Source of the DNA: Marinomonas flavescens
Lineage (GTDB): Bacteria; Pseudomonadota; Gammaproteobacteria; Pseudomonadales; Marinomonadaceae
Length of the DNA: 64,000 nt
Assembly (NCBI RefSeq): GCF_004352835.1
Contig: NZ_SJSB01000009.1
Coordinates: 62,001 to 126,000 of the forward strand
Direction of reading: 5' to 3'
Each line of letters starts with the position of its first letter. The stretch's first letter is position 1. The notes below the pieces were generated by a model, which had not been told where the DNA came from, made no database searches, and saw only the letters and a list, made by a program, of their open reading frames with translations. The position numbers and the translations under genes are program-made. Positions 24,584 through 32,725 of the stretch are shown piece by piece.

Positions 24584-25771
24584 ATGTTTGCAGATCTTCT
24601 TCCTGCCGCGAAAGACCCTATTTTATCTCAGTCATTCATTTGTCAGCAGGACCCACGAGCTAAGAAATTGGATTTAGGTATTGGCGTCTATCGAAATGAA
24701 CAGGGAGTCACGCCGGTATTAAGTTCCGTTAAAAAGGCCGAAACGCAGTTGTTGGCGACTCAAGACAGCAAAGCTTATGTCGGTCTAGCAGGCTGCGAGC
24801 GCTTTAATAATGCCATGATAACTTTGTTATTAGGTCGTGACTCAACACGCACAGAAGTCGTGGGTGTGCAAACACCTGGAGGAAGTGGGGCTCTGCGATT
24901 ATTGGCCGATGTTATTGCGCTTACGAATCCTAATGCCACTGTTTGGTTGAGTGATTTAAGTTACGCTAATCATGCGCCTATAATGAAATCGGCGGGCCTT
25001 AACGTCGCCTATTATCCGTATTTTGATGCCATATCCAAAACAGTCAATGAACCTGCTATGTTGGATACCATCGCTAAATTAGGCAAAAATGATGTCGTGC
25101 TACTGCATGGCTGTTGTCACAACCCAACTGGCGCGGATTTAAGCTATGCCGCTTGGCAAACGATAACTGATATGACAAATGTCCAAGGCTTTCTGCCTTT
25201 TATTGATATCGCTTATCAAGGTTTTGGACGTGGCATGGAAGAAGACGTGGCTGGTTTTCGTTATTTAGCAGAGAGAGTGCCTACGTACTTAGTCGCCAGT
25301 TCGTGCTCTAAAAACGTTGGCTTGTATCGCGAACGTACTGGTATCGCCGTGATTGCATCCAGCTCGCTGGCCCAGAGTGAATGCATCAAAAGTCGAATTA
25401 TGGAATGCGCTCGAAGTACTTACACTATGCCACCAGATCATGGTGCCGCTATTGTTCGCACCATCTTAGAAGACGCCTCATTAACAGCGGAGTGGTTAAC
25501 AGAAGTGACTCAGATGAGGGAGCGTGTTCAGAGCGTACGAACCTCTCTAGCAAGCGCGCTAAGAATCAAGACCGGCACCTACCAATTTGACTTCATTGAG
25601 CAGCATCAAGGCATGTTCTCCGTCATTGGTACCAATGACGACCAGCTAAAGCGTTTGCGAGAAGATCATGCCGTCTACCTTGTGGGAGGAGGGCGAATGA
25701 ACTTAGCCGGACTGCAAGAGCGTGATGTCGAGTACCTAGCAGAATGTTTAACAAACGTCATGGCTCGATAG
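24584..25771 (+). CDS. aromatic/aspartate aminotransferase
   Basis: 395 residues from the ATG at 24584, with AAGGAT 9 bases upstream; E. coli AspC and TyrB start with the same kind of sequence (MFADLLPAAKDPIL here). This is a class I, PLP-dependent aminotransferase of subgroup I-alpha. Visible marks: LGIGVYRNEQG near 30, HGCCHNPTGADL near 182, FIDIAYQGFGRG with the PLP-binding Asp/Tyr near 205, SCSKNVGLYRERTG with the Schiff-base lysine near 245, and the substrate arginine region GGGRMNLAGL near the end. It interconverts aromatic amino acids or aspartate with their 2-oxo acids. A strong terminator follows. Confidence 0.9.
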   Translation: MFADLLPAAKDPILSQSFICQQDPRAKKLDLGIGVYRNEQGVTPVLSSVKKAETQLLATQDSKAYVGLAGCERFNNAMITLLLGRDSTRTEVVGVQTPGGSGALRLLADVIALTNPNATVWLSDLSYANHAPIMKSAGLNVAYYPYFDAISKTVNEPAMLDTIAKLGKNDVVLLHGCCHNPTGADLSYAAWQTITDMTNVQGFLPFIDIAYQGFGRGMEEDVAGFRYLAERVPTYLVASSCSKNVGLYRERTGIAVIASSSLAQSECIKSRIMECARSTYTMPPDHGAAIVRTILEDASLTAEWLTEVTQMRERVQSVRTSLASALRIKTGTYQFDFIEQHQGMFSVIGTNDDQLKRLREDHAVYLVGGGRMNLAGLQERDVEYLAECLTNVMAR

Positions 25772-25833
25772 GTTTGCGATAAGACTGCTTTGGTTGCATT
25801 GACCAGTGAGCATAACTGCAGGTGTTTCCTGAC

Positions 25834-25866
25834 AACCGTTTACCTAAAAGTAAGCGGTTTTTTTGT
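25834..25866 (+). terminator. intrinsic terminator of the aminotransferase gene
   Basis: A 10-bp stem AACCGTTTAC with GTAAGCGGTT (one G-T pair), 6-base loop, and a run of seven T. It also marks the left edge of the accessory block that ends at the ettA terminator. Confidence 0.88.
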
Positions 25867-25921
25867 TTCCACTAGGAAATTGCGTTACCGTGAAACTGTT
25901 GGAAGAAGAGTGCAGGATGTT

Positions 25922-26119
25922 CTGAGTGTTGTTTGAATACTACCCAAAGAGCTAAACAAAGCAGACGAGGTAGACAAGACCACCATGCGTAAATTTGATG
26001 TCCATGTCTAAGCGTCAACGACAAGCTTGTTAAAAATGGGAGCAAGGCGAACGCCGCCCCAAGATGCTGTGCTGAAAATACTGTCATTGGCTGAAAAAGG
26101 AATCGATGTGATTGCCTAG
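25922..26119 (+). pseudogene. decayed copy of the HigA-like HTH gene
   Basis: This stretch aligns by eye with the intact HTH gene at 28420-28722. It shares the ribosome-site region, then AAGAGCTAAACAAAGC, ACCATGCGTAAATTTGATG, ACAAGCTTGTTAAAAATGGG, and the ending GATGTGATTGCCTAG. It is 198 bp against 303 bp, with about 105 bp missing from the middle, no start codon, and early in-frame stops. It lies 29 bp ahead of the first DUF2971 gene. It is clearly dead as a coding gene. Confidence 0.85.
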
Positions 26120-26148
26120 TATGCCAAACGTTATCGATGGAGTATTTG

Positions 26149-26814
26149 ATGAATCTATATAAGTTTCAAACGATCAATAACCTCTCGTTAGAAGGGTTAA
26201 TCAAACATAGCCTGTATTTTGCCAGAACTGATCAGTTAAATGACCCAACAGAAGGTATGTTCGCTTTAGAAGGGCACAGTAAAGATTTAAAAAAATTTGG
26301 CATTCTTAGTATGACGAAAGGAGAGCCTTCTCAAATAGAAAACTCCCCTTTTATGTGGGCGCATTACGGTAATGAGTTAAAAGGTTTCTGTTTGGTTTTT
26401 AGTTTTGATAGTTTTGTTTCAAGCATAGAAAATTCCGTATTATTCAATGATGATGTGCATTATCAATCTGGTAGAACCTTGTTAGATCCATTGTCTGGCG
26501 ACCAAGGGTTGGAGCCGCCACCAGGTGTTGATCATGACGTGTTACGCGACAAAAACATGTATCGAAACCTTTTTTTTCAAAAGCCGAAAGAATTTGAAAA
26601 TGAGAGGGAGTATCGCTTTATAACGGAAACATCCGACTCTCTACAATATGATAAAAAGTCCTTGTCTAAAATCATCATCGGCGAGCGGATGGAGAGCTGT
26701 GATGAAACCGTCTTACTGAGTGTTCTCGGAAACTTAGGACTGTTAAACAAAGTGGAATACGCGTACGTACAAAAAGACAGCTTTAAGATCCAAATCGGAA
26801 AATTCTTCCTCTAA
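26149..26814 (+). CDS. DUF2971 protein, copy 1
   Basis: 221 residues from the ATG at 26149, chosen because GGAG lies 6 bases before it and the paralogue at 28994 also begins MNLYKF. The conserved DUF2971 blocks are present in order: LYKFQTINNLSLEGLI, LYFARTDQLNDPTEGMF, WAHYGNELKGFCLVF, KPKEFENEREYRF and KIIIGERM. The family has no settled function. The N-terminal LYKF, the ND motif and the late E-x-E-x-R remind me of toxin ADP-ribosyltransferase layouts, but this is a guess. It follows a dead HTH gene and precedes another HTH fragment and a Fic gene. Confidence 0.82.
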   Translation: MNLYKFQTINNLSLEGLIKHSLYFARTDQLNDPTEGMFALEGHSKDLKKFGILSMTKGEPSQIENSPFMWAHYGNELKGFCLVFSFDSFVSSIENSVLFNDDVHYQSGRTLLDPLSGDQGLEPPPGVDHDVLRDKNMYRNLFFQKPKEFENEREYRFITETSDSLQYDKKSLSKIIIGERMESCDETVLLSVLGNLGLLNKVEYAYVQKDSFKIQIGKFFL

Positions 26815-26825
26815 CCCCATCAAAA

Positions 26826-26867
26826 ATCGATAAAACGACCATGCGGAAGTTTGAGGTTTTGTGCTCC
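26826..26867 (+). pseudogene. 42-bp fragment of the same HTH gene
   Basis: The bases GATAAAACGACCATGCGGAA and the following AGTTTGAG and TTGTGCTCC match the intact gene near 28486-28530 (its DKTTMRKFDALC codons). Only this 5' third remains. It lies between DUF2971 copy 1 and the Fic operators. Confidence 0.75.
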
Positions 26868-26878
26868 TAAAGATGTGC

Positions 26879-26908
26879 CTGTCTCAAAATCCTATTTTTT
26901 TGAGACAG
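26879..26908. promoter_or_regulatory. first palindrome upstream of Fic gene 1
   Basis: CTGTCTCAAAA-N8-TTTTGAGACAG, perfect 11-bp arms. The core is TCTCA-N14-TGAGA. Its right arm contains TTGAGA, which could serve as a -35 box, with TTATCT 18 bases on as a -10 box. Confidence 0.8.
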
Positions 26909-26930
26909 ATATATGTTTCTTTGTTATCTT

Positions 26931-26958
26931 TATCTCAATTACTCTTGTTTTTGAGATA
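26931..26958. promoter_or_regulatory. second palindrome upstream of Fic gene 1
   Basis: TATCTCAA-N12-TTGAGATA, again TCTCA-N14-TGAGA, centred 51 bp from the first palindrome. It ends 3 bp before the Fic start codon, so it also covers the ribosome-binding region (GAGATA). Confidence 0.8.
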
Positions 26959-26961
26959 GCC

Positions 26962-28335
26962 ATGATTGCTTCACCGCCTAAAGAATTGATAAAAAACCCA
27001 ACTCAGTATCTTGCTAGTCAGTCGGCAGAAATGTTTGCAGATCATATGGAGTACATGAACCCAGTAGATAGCAAAGGGCGGTACTTTCATTTTGATGAAC
27101 TTAAGCACCGTCTACCCAAAAAAATAGATCCTTCAGTGGTATGGTCTCTAATGAAAGAGGCTAGAAATAAGCAGAAGCACGTCCTTTATTTTATTGGGAA
27201 AGATGAGGATTTTAGCTTCCCTAGCTTTTGCCTTACTCCAACGATTCAAAAAGCCATTAGTGAAACGGATCGCAATACCACAACTGCGGCACTTGAGTGG
27301 ATGTGTAACAAGATTGGAGAGCACAAGCATTTAGATTATTTGCTAAATGACCTTATAGAAGATGAAGCGATTAGCAGTAGTCAGCTAGAAGGTGCCGCGA
27401 CAACGACGAAAGTAGCAAAAGATATGCTAAAGCGGTCGAGAAAGCCCAGAAGCCTTGATGAGAAAATGATTCTCGGCAATTTCAGGATGATGAAGTTTGC
27501 GTGGGAGCATAGAAATAAAGACCTTTCCCTTGAGTTTATAGAGGAGCTTCATCAAATTGGTGTAGAGGGAATTGAAGATGAAAAGTATAAGCCGGGTGTG
27601 ATTCGCACCACTGATGATGTGGTTGTAGAGAATAATGATGGCGAAGTAGTTCACACGCCGCCAAAAGCAGAACATTTGAATACTCGGCTTAATGCGCTAG
27701 TAAAGTGGGTTAATGAGGATCATCACAACGCAGAGAGTGCGGATTACATCCACCCTTTAGTAAAGGCCATTACGCTGCATTTTCGTATTGGCTATGAACA
27801 CCCTTTCCATGATGGAAACGGTCGTGTCGCCAGAGCATTATTTTATTGGTACATGTTTAAAAATGAGTTTGCTGCGTTTCGTTACATTGCAATCAGCTTG
27901 CTATTAAAAGAAGCCCCTGTGCAATACGGTAAAAGCTACCTTTACACTGAAACAGATGGCATGGATCTAACTTATTTTATTGACTACCAATGTCGCATTA
28001 TTATTCGAGCAATTAATAAGTTCAAAGCGTCTTATAAAGAATCAGTCGAACAAATGGAAACCTTCAATAGATGGCTTTGGGATTCAGGCTTGTATCGTAA
28101 ATTGACGGACAAACAACAGACCGTTTTCCAAGTGGCAAAAAGTGAGAGAGCCGTTTCTTTTACCATCAATAATGTGAAAGATAATCTTGGTTGCTCCTAC
28201 AATACAGCGGCGACAACATTAAACGGTTTGGTTGAACTAGCGCTATTTAAGAAAGAAAAAGATGGCCGTGAATGGGTGTACAAAATGATCGACCAAAAAG
28301 AACTGGTTAAATCATGGAAGGCTGTTAGCAAATGA
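26962..28335 (+). CDS. fic: Fic-family protein, class II, with C-terminal winged helix
   Basis: 457 residues from the ATG at 26962; a longer frame to 26851 would start inside an HTH fragment and read through the palindromes, so it is rejected. Fic enzymes transfer AMP or other phosphate-linked groups to protein hydroxyls. The core motif HPFHDGNGRVAR is at 280-291. An inhibitory helix of the S-x-x-x-E-G type (SSQLEG, Ser139 to Gly144) precedes it, so the enzyme is self-inhibited (class II). TPPKAEHLN near 232 is the substrate-binding flap. The last 80 residues (KQQTVFQVAKSERAVSFTIN onward) look like a winged helix. It is preceded by twin palindromes, so self-repression is plausible. Confidence 0.92.
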   Translation: MIASPPKELIKNPTQYLASQSAEMFADHMEYMNPVDSKGRYFHFDELKHRLPKKIDPSVVWSLMKEARNKQKHVLYFIGKDEDFSFPSFCLTPTIQKAISETDRNTTTAALEWMCNKIGEHKHLDYLLNDLIEDEAISSSQLEGAATTTKVAKDMLKRSRKPRSLDEKMILGNFRMMKFAWEHRNKDLSLEFIEELHQIGVEGIEDEKYKPGVIRTTDDVVVENNDGEVVHTPPKAEHLNTRLNALVKWVNEDHHNAESADYIHPLVKAITLHFRIGYEHPFHDGNGRVARALFYWYMFKNEFAAFRYIAISLLLKEAPVQYGKSYLYTETDGMDLTYFIDYQCRIIIRAINKFKASYKESVEQMETFNRWLWDSGLYRKLTDKQQTVFQVAKSERAVSFTINNVKDNLGCSYNTAATTLNGLVELALFKKEKDGREWVYKMIDQKELVKSWKAVSK

Positions 28336-28419
28336 TCTAGATATTCATTCTAGAGCTAAAATTAAAAACGAAAACCGTTTAATTAGCGACAGTCGGTGCT
28401 AGTGGAAAAGGAGAGGATC

Positions 28420-28722
28420 GTGAGTGATATTTTAACATCTGTACATAAAACAGCCAAAGGGCTAAGCAAAGTTGGTGTGATAGACAAAACGACTATGCGT
28501 AAGTTTGATGCATTGTGCCTCATGTCTATTCATGAATTTACGCCTGAGAAAGTTCGTCAACTACGACTGGCTAACAACCTCTCTAAACCTGTTTTTGCTC
28601 AATACCTAAACGTCAGTGACAAACTCGTCAAAAAATGGGAACAAGGCGAAAGTAAGCCTAGAGGCGCCGCGCTGAAAATGCTGTCTCTTGTAGAGCAAAA
28701 AGGGATAGAAGTGATTGCCTAG
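28420..28722 (+). CDS. HigA-like HTH (XRE) antitoxin-type regulator
   Basis: 100 residues from the GTG at 28420, with AAGGAG 6 bases upstream; upstream GTG codons lack a site. A short N-terminal segment (DKTTMRKFDALC) is followed by an XRE helix-turn-helix (KVRQLRLANNLSKPVFAQYL, then VSDKLVKKWEQGESKPRGAA), as in HigA2/NadS antitoxins. No HigB/RelE-type toxin gene lies beside it. It is 84 bp after fic and about 270 bp before the second DUF2971 gene. Two decayed copies of the same gene lie upstream. It may control this block or be an orphan antitoxin. Confidence 0.85.
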   Translation: MSDILTSVHKTAKGLSKVGVIDKTTMRKFDALCLMSIHEFTPEKVRQLRLANNLSKPVFAQYLNVSDKLVKKWEQGESKPRGAALKMLSLVEQKGIEVIA

Positions 28723-28909
28723 CCAGTCTCTTCTCCTTGTGCCTTGTGAGGGGGAAGGTCTGAAAGAGTACATCTGAAACACCATTGTTTAAGGGCGACT
28801 ACCAGACCCTTTCAACCAAGTCTACACCCCAGTTATATATTGCAATACGAATAAGGTGGCGCCCTATCTCTAGCTTTTTTCTCAATATTGTTCCACTTAC
28901 ATTCTGAAA

Positions 28910-28930
28910 TGAGATATGAGATATGAGAGA
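28910..28930 (+). repeat. three tandem 7-bp TGAGATA-like units
   Basis: TGAGATA, TGAGATA, TGAGAGA in direct tandem. The unit equals the half-site of the Fic gene 1 palindromes. The run lies 63 bp before DUF2971 copy 2, in an otherwise empty 270-bp gap. Confidence 0.6.
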
Positions 28931-28993
28931 CCGCGTGTTATATGATGGATCAATGTTTAATTGCTCATTAAGTTTTAATGGACTAGGAATATC

Positions 28994-29689
28994 ATGAATT
29001 TATATAAATTTGGAACTGTAAGTGTGAATTCGTTAAGTGCTTTAATCGAGTCAAGCTTGTACTTCGCTAGCTCTAAGCAATTAAATGATCCTACTGAAGG
29101 GATGTTTGATATATTTAGTACTATAAAAAAAGATGATGTTGGAATTCTTTCAATGGCAATTGGTGAAGCTAGTGAGATAGCAGAATCTCCTTTCTTTTGG
29201 GCTCATTACGGAAATGAGCTACGTGGGTTTTGTCTTGTGTTTCATAAAGAATGTCTTATAAATAGCTTGAATGCTCCATCACATAAAAAAGTTAAATATG
29301 TGCATGGAAGGTCCTTTTTTGGACCATATGAAAATCAAGGTGTTGAGAATGTTTCTGGCGCTAATTTAGAGCAAAACTATAACTGGCAAGCTCTTGCGCA
29401 TTGCCTCACACAGAAGCCGTATGATTTTTGGAATGAAAGAGAATATCGTTTCCTAAAGCATTCATCTGGTCTAAAAACTTACCAGAAAGAGGATTTAGTT
29501 GGGATTCTAATAGGGGAAAAAATGGAGCAAAATGAAATGGGGATTTTACTTCATATTATTGAAAAACAAGGATTGTTAGATAAAGTAAGTTTTGCTGGTA
29601 CAAATACAAATAGCTTTAGAGTTTATAAGCAAGATCATCTAAAAACGTCCTATAAAAGAGCAACTAAAAAAAACCACTTCCATTTCTGA
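28994..29689 (+). CDS. DUF2971 protein, copy 2
   Basis: 231 residues, paralogous to the gene at 26149: both share MNLYKF, LYFA-S/R-T/S-xQLNDPTEGMF, SPFxWAHYGNEL-K/R-GFCLVF, KPxxFxNEREYRF and a closing IGE-R/K-ME. The start has AGGA about 8 bases upstream. The two are diverged, so the duplication is not recent. The last residues (KKNHFHF) are encoded within the terminator of the convergent ettA gene, which suggests the natural C terminus was replaced when the block was joined here. Function unknown. Confidence 0.82.
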   Translation: MNLYKFGTVSVNSLSALIESSLYFASSKQLNDPTEGMFDIFSTIKKDDVGILSMAIGEASEIAESPFFWAHYGNELRGFCLVFHKECLINSLNAPSHKKVKYVHGRSFFGPYENQGVENVSGANLEQNYNWQALAHCLTQKPYDFWNEREYRFLKHSSGLKTYQKEDLVGILIGEKMEQNEMGILLHIIEKQGLLDKVSFAGTNTNSFRVYKQDHLKTSYKRATKKNHFHF

Positions 29690-29697
29690 AAGCGGTT
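29664..29697 (-). terminator. ettA terminator, overlapping the DUF2971 copy 2 stop
   Basis: Read leftward, AACCGCTTTC-N6-GGAAGTGGTT (two G-T pairs) is followed by a run of T bases. It lies about 40 bp after the ettA stop. The DUF2971 stop codon (29687-29689) is in its stem. Confidence 0.85.
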
Positions 29698-29735
29698 CTC
29701 ACTCTAAAACCTAAACCAATCCTATTAACTAGGAA

Positions 29736-31397
29736 TTACGCATCAATACGTTTGTATTTGATACGTGTTGGTGTGGCTTCGTTGCCTGTGCGTTTCTTGT
29801 GGTCGATTTCGTATTCTGCGTAGTTACCTTCGAAGAATACCGCTTTTGAATCGCCTTCGTACGCAAGGATATGTGTGGCGATACGGTCAAGGAACCAACG
29901 GTCATGGGAAATAACAATCGCGGCGCCGGGGAAGGCCAGTAGTGCGTCTTCTAGTGCACGCAATGTTTCTACGTCAAGGTCGTTTGTCGGCTCATCCAGT
30001 AGCAATACGTTGCCACCTTCTTTAAGCAATTTGGCAAGGTGCAAACGGTTACGTTCACCACCAGACAAGTGCTTAACGAGTTTTTGTTGATCTGACCCTT
30101 TGAAGTTGAAGCGACCGATGTAAGCACGAGACGGAACTTTATAGTTATGCACCGTGATCATGTCTTGGCCGTCAGCGATGGATTCAAAAACGGTTTGTTC
30201 GCCGTCTAGTTCACGCATTTGATCCACGTAAGCCAGTTGTACAGTTTCACCAAGAGTGACTGTGCCTGTGTCTGGTTGTTCTAGACCGGCGATCATTTTG
30301 AACAAGGTTGATTTACCCGCGCCGTTACCGCCGACCACTCCAACGATCGCACCTTGCGGTACCACCATGTTGAAGTCTTCTAGTAGCATCTTGTGTTCGA
30401 AACTTTTGCTAACGCCTTCGATTTCGATGACTTTCGCGCCAAGGCGAAGGCCTGGTGGAATGTACAATTCGTTGGTTTCGTTACGATCTTGGAATTCTTT
30501 CGAGCTCATTTCTTCGAAGCGAGCAAGACGAGATTTCGATTTAGACTGGCGACCTTTGGCGTTTTGACGAACCCACTCAAGCTCAGATTTAATGGCTTTT
30601 TGATGAGAGGCTTGTTGCTTCGCTTCGGTTTGTAGTCGAGCGTCTTTTTGTTCCAACCAAGAAGAGTAGTTACCTTCGTATGGAATACCGTGACCACGGT
30701 CTAATTCAAGAATCCAGCCAGCGGCGTTATCTAGGAAATAACGGTCATGGGTAATCGCCACAACGGTACCGGGATAATCTTTCAAGAAGCGCTCTAACCA
30801 AGCAACGGATTCTGCATCCAAATGGTTAGTTGGTTCGTCTAGAAGAATCATGTCTGGCTTGTCTAGCAATAGACGACACAGTGCAACACGACGACGTTCA
30901 CCACCAGAAAGGTGTTCTACACTGGCTTCCCAGTCAGGAAGGCGAAGGGCATCCGCCGCGACTTCTAGCGCACGTTCTAGGTTGTGACCTTCTTTGGCTT
31001 CGATCAAAGCTTCAAGCTGGCCTTGTTCTTTTGCTAGGGCGTCAAAGTCTGCATCGGGTTCTGCGTATTCTGCGTAAACTGCATCTAAGCGAGCCATTGC
31101 TTCAATAACATCAGCAAAAGCTTCTTCTACGATGCCGCGAACGTTTTTTGTTGGATCAAGATGAGGTTCTTGTTCCAAGTAGCCGATTTTGATGCCGGGC
31201 ATCGGGCGAGCTTCACCATTATGCTCAGTGTCTACACCGGCCATAATACGAAGCAGGGTGGATTTACCAGAACCGTTAAGACCCAATACACCGATCTTAG
31301 CGCCCGGGAAGAATGAAAGAGAAATGTCTTTAAGAATTTCGCGTTTAGGAGGTACGACTTTTCCTACGCGGTTCATGCTGTAAACAAACTGAGCCAT
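29736..31397 (-). CDS. ettA: energy-dependent translational throttle protein
   Basis: 553 residues from the ATG at 31397, matching the MAQFVYSMNRVGKVVPPKRE start and roughly 555-residue length of EttA; a longer frame to 31499 is not conserved. It is an ABC-F ATPase that binds the ribosomal E site and gates elongation according to the ATP/ADP ratio. Two ABC cassettes: Walker A GLNGSGKST and GGNGAGKST, signatures LSGGERRR and LSGGERNR, and LLDEPTNHLD and LLDEPTNDLD. The C terminus RIKYKRI is typical. It is transcribed alone. Confidence 0.97.
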   Translation of the reverse strand: MAQFVYSMNRVGKVVPPKREILKDISLSFFPGAKIGVLGLNGSGKSTLLRIMAGVDTEHNGEARPMPGIKIGYLEQEPHLDPTKNVRGIVEEAFADVIEAMARLDAVYAEYAEPDADFDALAKEQGQLEALIEAKEGHNLERALEVAADALRLPDWEASVEHLSGGERRRVALCRLLLDKPDMILLDEPTNHLDAESVAWLERFLKDYPGTVVAITHDRYFLDNAAGWILELDRGHGIPYEGNYSSWLEQKDARLQTEAKQQASHQKAIKSELEWVRQNAKGRQSKSKSRLARFEEMSSKEFQDRNETNELYIPPGLRLGAKVIEIEGVSKSFEHKMLLEDFNMVVPQGAIVGVVGGNGAGKSTLFKMIAGLEQPDTGTVTLGETVQLAYVDQMRELDGEQTVFESIADGQDMITVHNYKVPSRAYIGRFNFKGSDQQKLVKHLSGGERNRLHLAKLLKEGGNVLLLDEPTNDLDVETLRALEDALLAFPGAAIVISHDRWFLDRIATHILAYEGDSKAVFFEGNYAEYEIDHKKRTGNEATPTRIKYKRIDA

Positions 31398-31526
31398 AAG
31401 CGAGTTAATTTCCTGAAGTAGATGAGTAAATAAGTGAAAGCGCCTCGTTTTTCTTTGCCCTAATGAACCAATAAAAAGCGAGGGGCGATGACAAAACAAA
31501 GTGCCCTTAGGATAGCACAGCTGACC

Positions 31527-32432
31527 CTAATGAAGAATAATCAGCGCGGCTCCCATAACAACTAAACTTGCGCCTAGCCAAGCGCCACCCGAAGGTCGTT
31601 GTCGGGTGGTAATCCATAGTCCAGGTAAAATTAATACAGGAACCGTGGCCGATAATGTGGTTACTAGGCCCACGTCGGCGTGGCCAATTCCCCAGACCAA
31701 AACGCTCATGCCAATCACCATACCGACCACCGCAATGGTGGCTAATCCCATAAAATCTTTGCTGGTGAGGTTCTGAAAAGGCGTGGCGCTTACGGGTAAG
31801 TGATGACGGTAATAGAGCCCATAAGCAAGAATAAGGGCGATAGCAGCGGTGGACACTCGTAATGCCGATACGGCGATGGGGTCTGCGCCATCAAGCAGCG
31901 CGGGTTTACTTAGCAAGGCGCCACTGGCTTGGCCTAAAGCACCGCCTAATGCCATCAGGATACCGACACTTAAACGGCCTTTGGTTTGTTCCCAGTCGTG
32001 AGTTTGTTGGCGTTTGCCAAAAAGGATCGCAATGACCACACCAATGAGCACTAACGCGCAGGCGAACAGTTGCCATAAGGTGAGTGATTCGTTTAAAAAC
32101 AACCAACTCAATAGGATGGCGATAGGCGCATTGGTGGCGAAAAGAATACCCGCTCGTCTAGGACCAAGACGATGCACAGCACTGAATAAACACGTATCGC
32201 CTAGGAAAATACCTAATATGCCAGACAGCATTATGGAGTTTTTATGTGCCCATAAAGAGGGATCAAAACGGTGTGTTATGACGCTGATGAAGAGCAAAAT
32301 AGCACTGGCGGTTACGATTCGAAAAGTATTAAAACGCATGGTTCCAAAACGTTGAATTAGTTTAGGTGCCAGCAAGCTAGATATTGTCCAGCACAGCGCT
32401 GCCACGAGCCCTGATAATTCTGCGAAAGGCAT
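31527..32432 (-). CDS. DMT-superfamily (EamA) transporter
   Basis: 301 residues with ten hydrophobic segments forming two EamA repeats (LSGLVAALCWTISSLLAPKL at the start; GILMALGGALGQASGALLSK near 155). It is an inner-membrane transporter with an unknown substrate, in the same direction as ettA and 130 bp upstream of it, so a shared transcript is possible. Confidence 0.87.
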   Translation of the reverse strand: MPFAELSGLVAALCWTISSLLAPKLIQRFGTMRFNTFRIVTASAILLFISVITHRFDPSLWAHKNSIMLSGILGIFLGDTCLFSAVHRLGPRRAGILFATNAPIAILLSWLFLNESLTLWQLFACALVLIGVVIAILFGKRQQTHDWEQTKGRLSVGILMALGGALGQASGALLSKPALLDGADPIAVSALRVSTAAIALILAYGLYYRHHLPVSATPFQNLTSKDFMGLATIAVVGMVIGMSVLVWGIGHADVGLVTTLSATVPVLILPGLWITTRQRPSGGAWLGASLVVMGAALIILH

Positions 32433-32725
32433 TTTATATCCTTATATATTCATCTTATTCGGTCTTTTTTTGACCGTTTTTGTTGTTTTAGTCGCGTTTT
32501 TTACATTGTACAAAGGTCTTGGTTTATAAATCTATTGATTCTTAATAAAGAGTTAAGACAGGTAAATGACTTAGCCTCATGCCCTGTGATCTAAATCATT
32601 TTATGGTGCGTTGGTCGGGTACCACTTGGTAGCTATATTTAGATGAGATTGGTATTATTATTGATAGAAAATAGAGTCGTTTAATTGGCTTTTATTACCC
32701 TTTTTACCGTCATTCTGGAAATGCC

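Noticed and set aside
25872-26087. 71-residue leftward reading frame
   Set aside because: It lies on the opposite strand of the decayed HTH gene and shows no ribosome site or family resemblance.
26851-26961. N-terminal extension of the Fic gene from a TTG
   Set aside because: It would begin in an HTH gene fragment and translate both palindromes; the ATG at 26962 fits the family.
32460-32482. CGGTC-T7-GACCG hairpin followed by T bases
   Set aside because: It looks like a small terminator but lies in a divergent promoter region with no gene reading into it.
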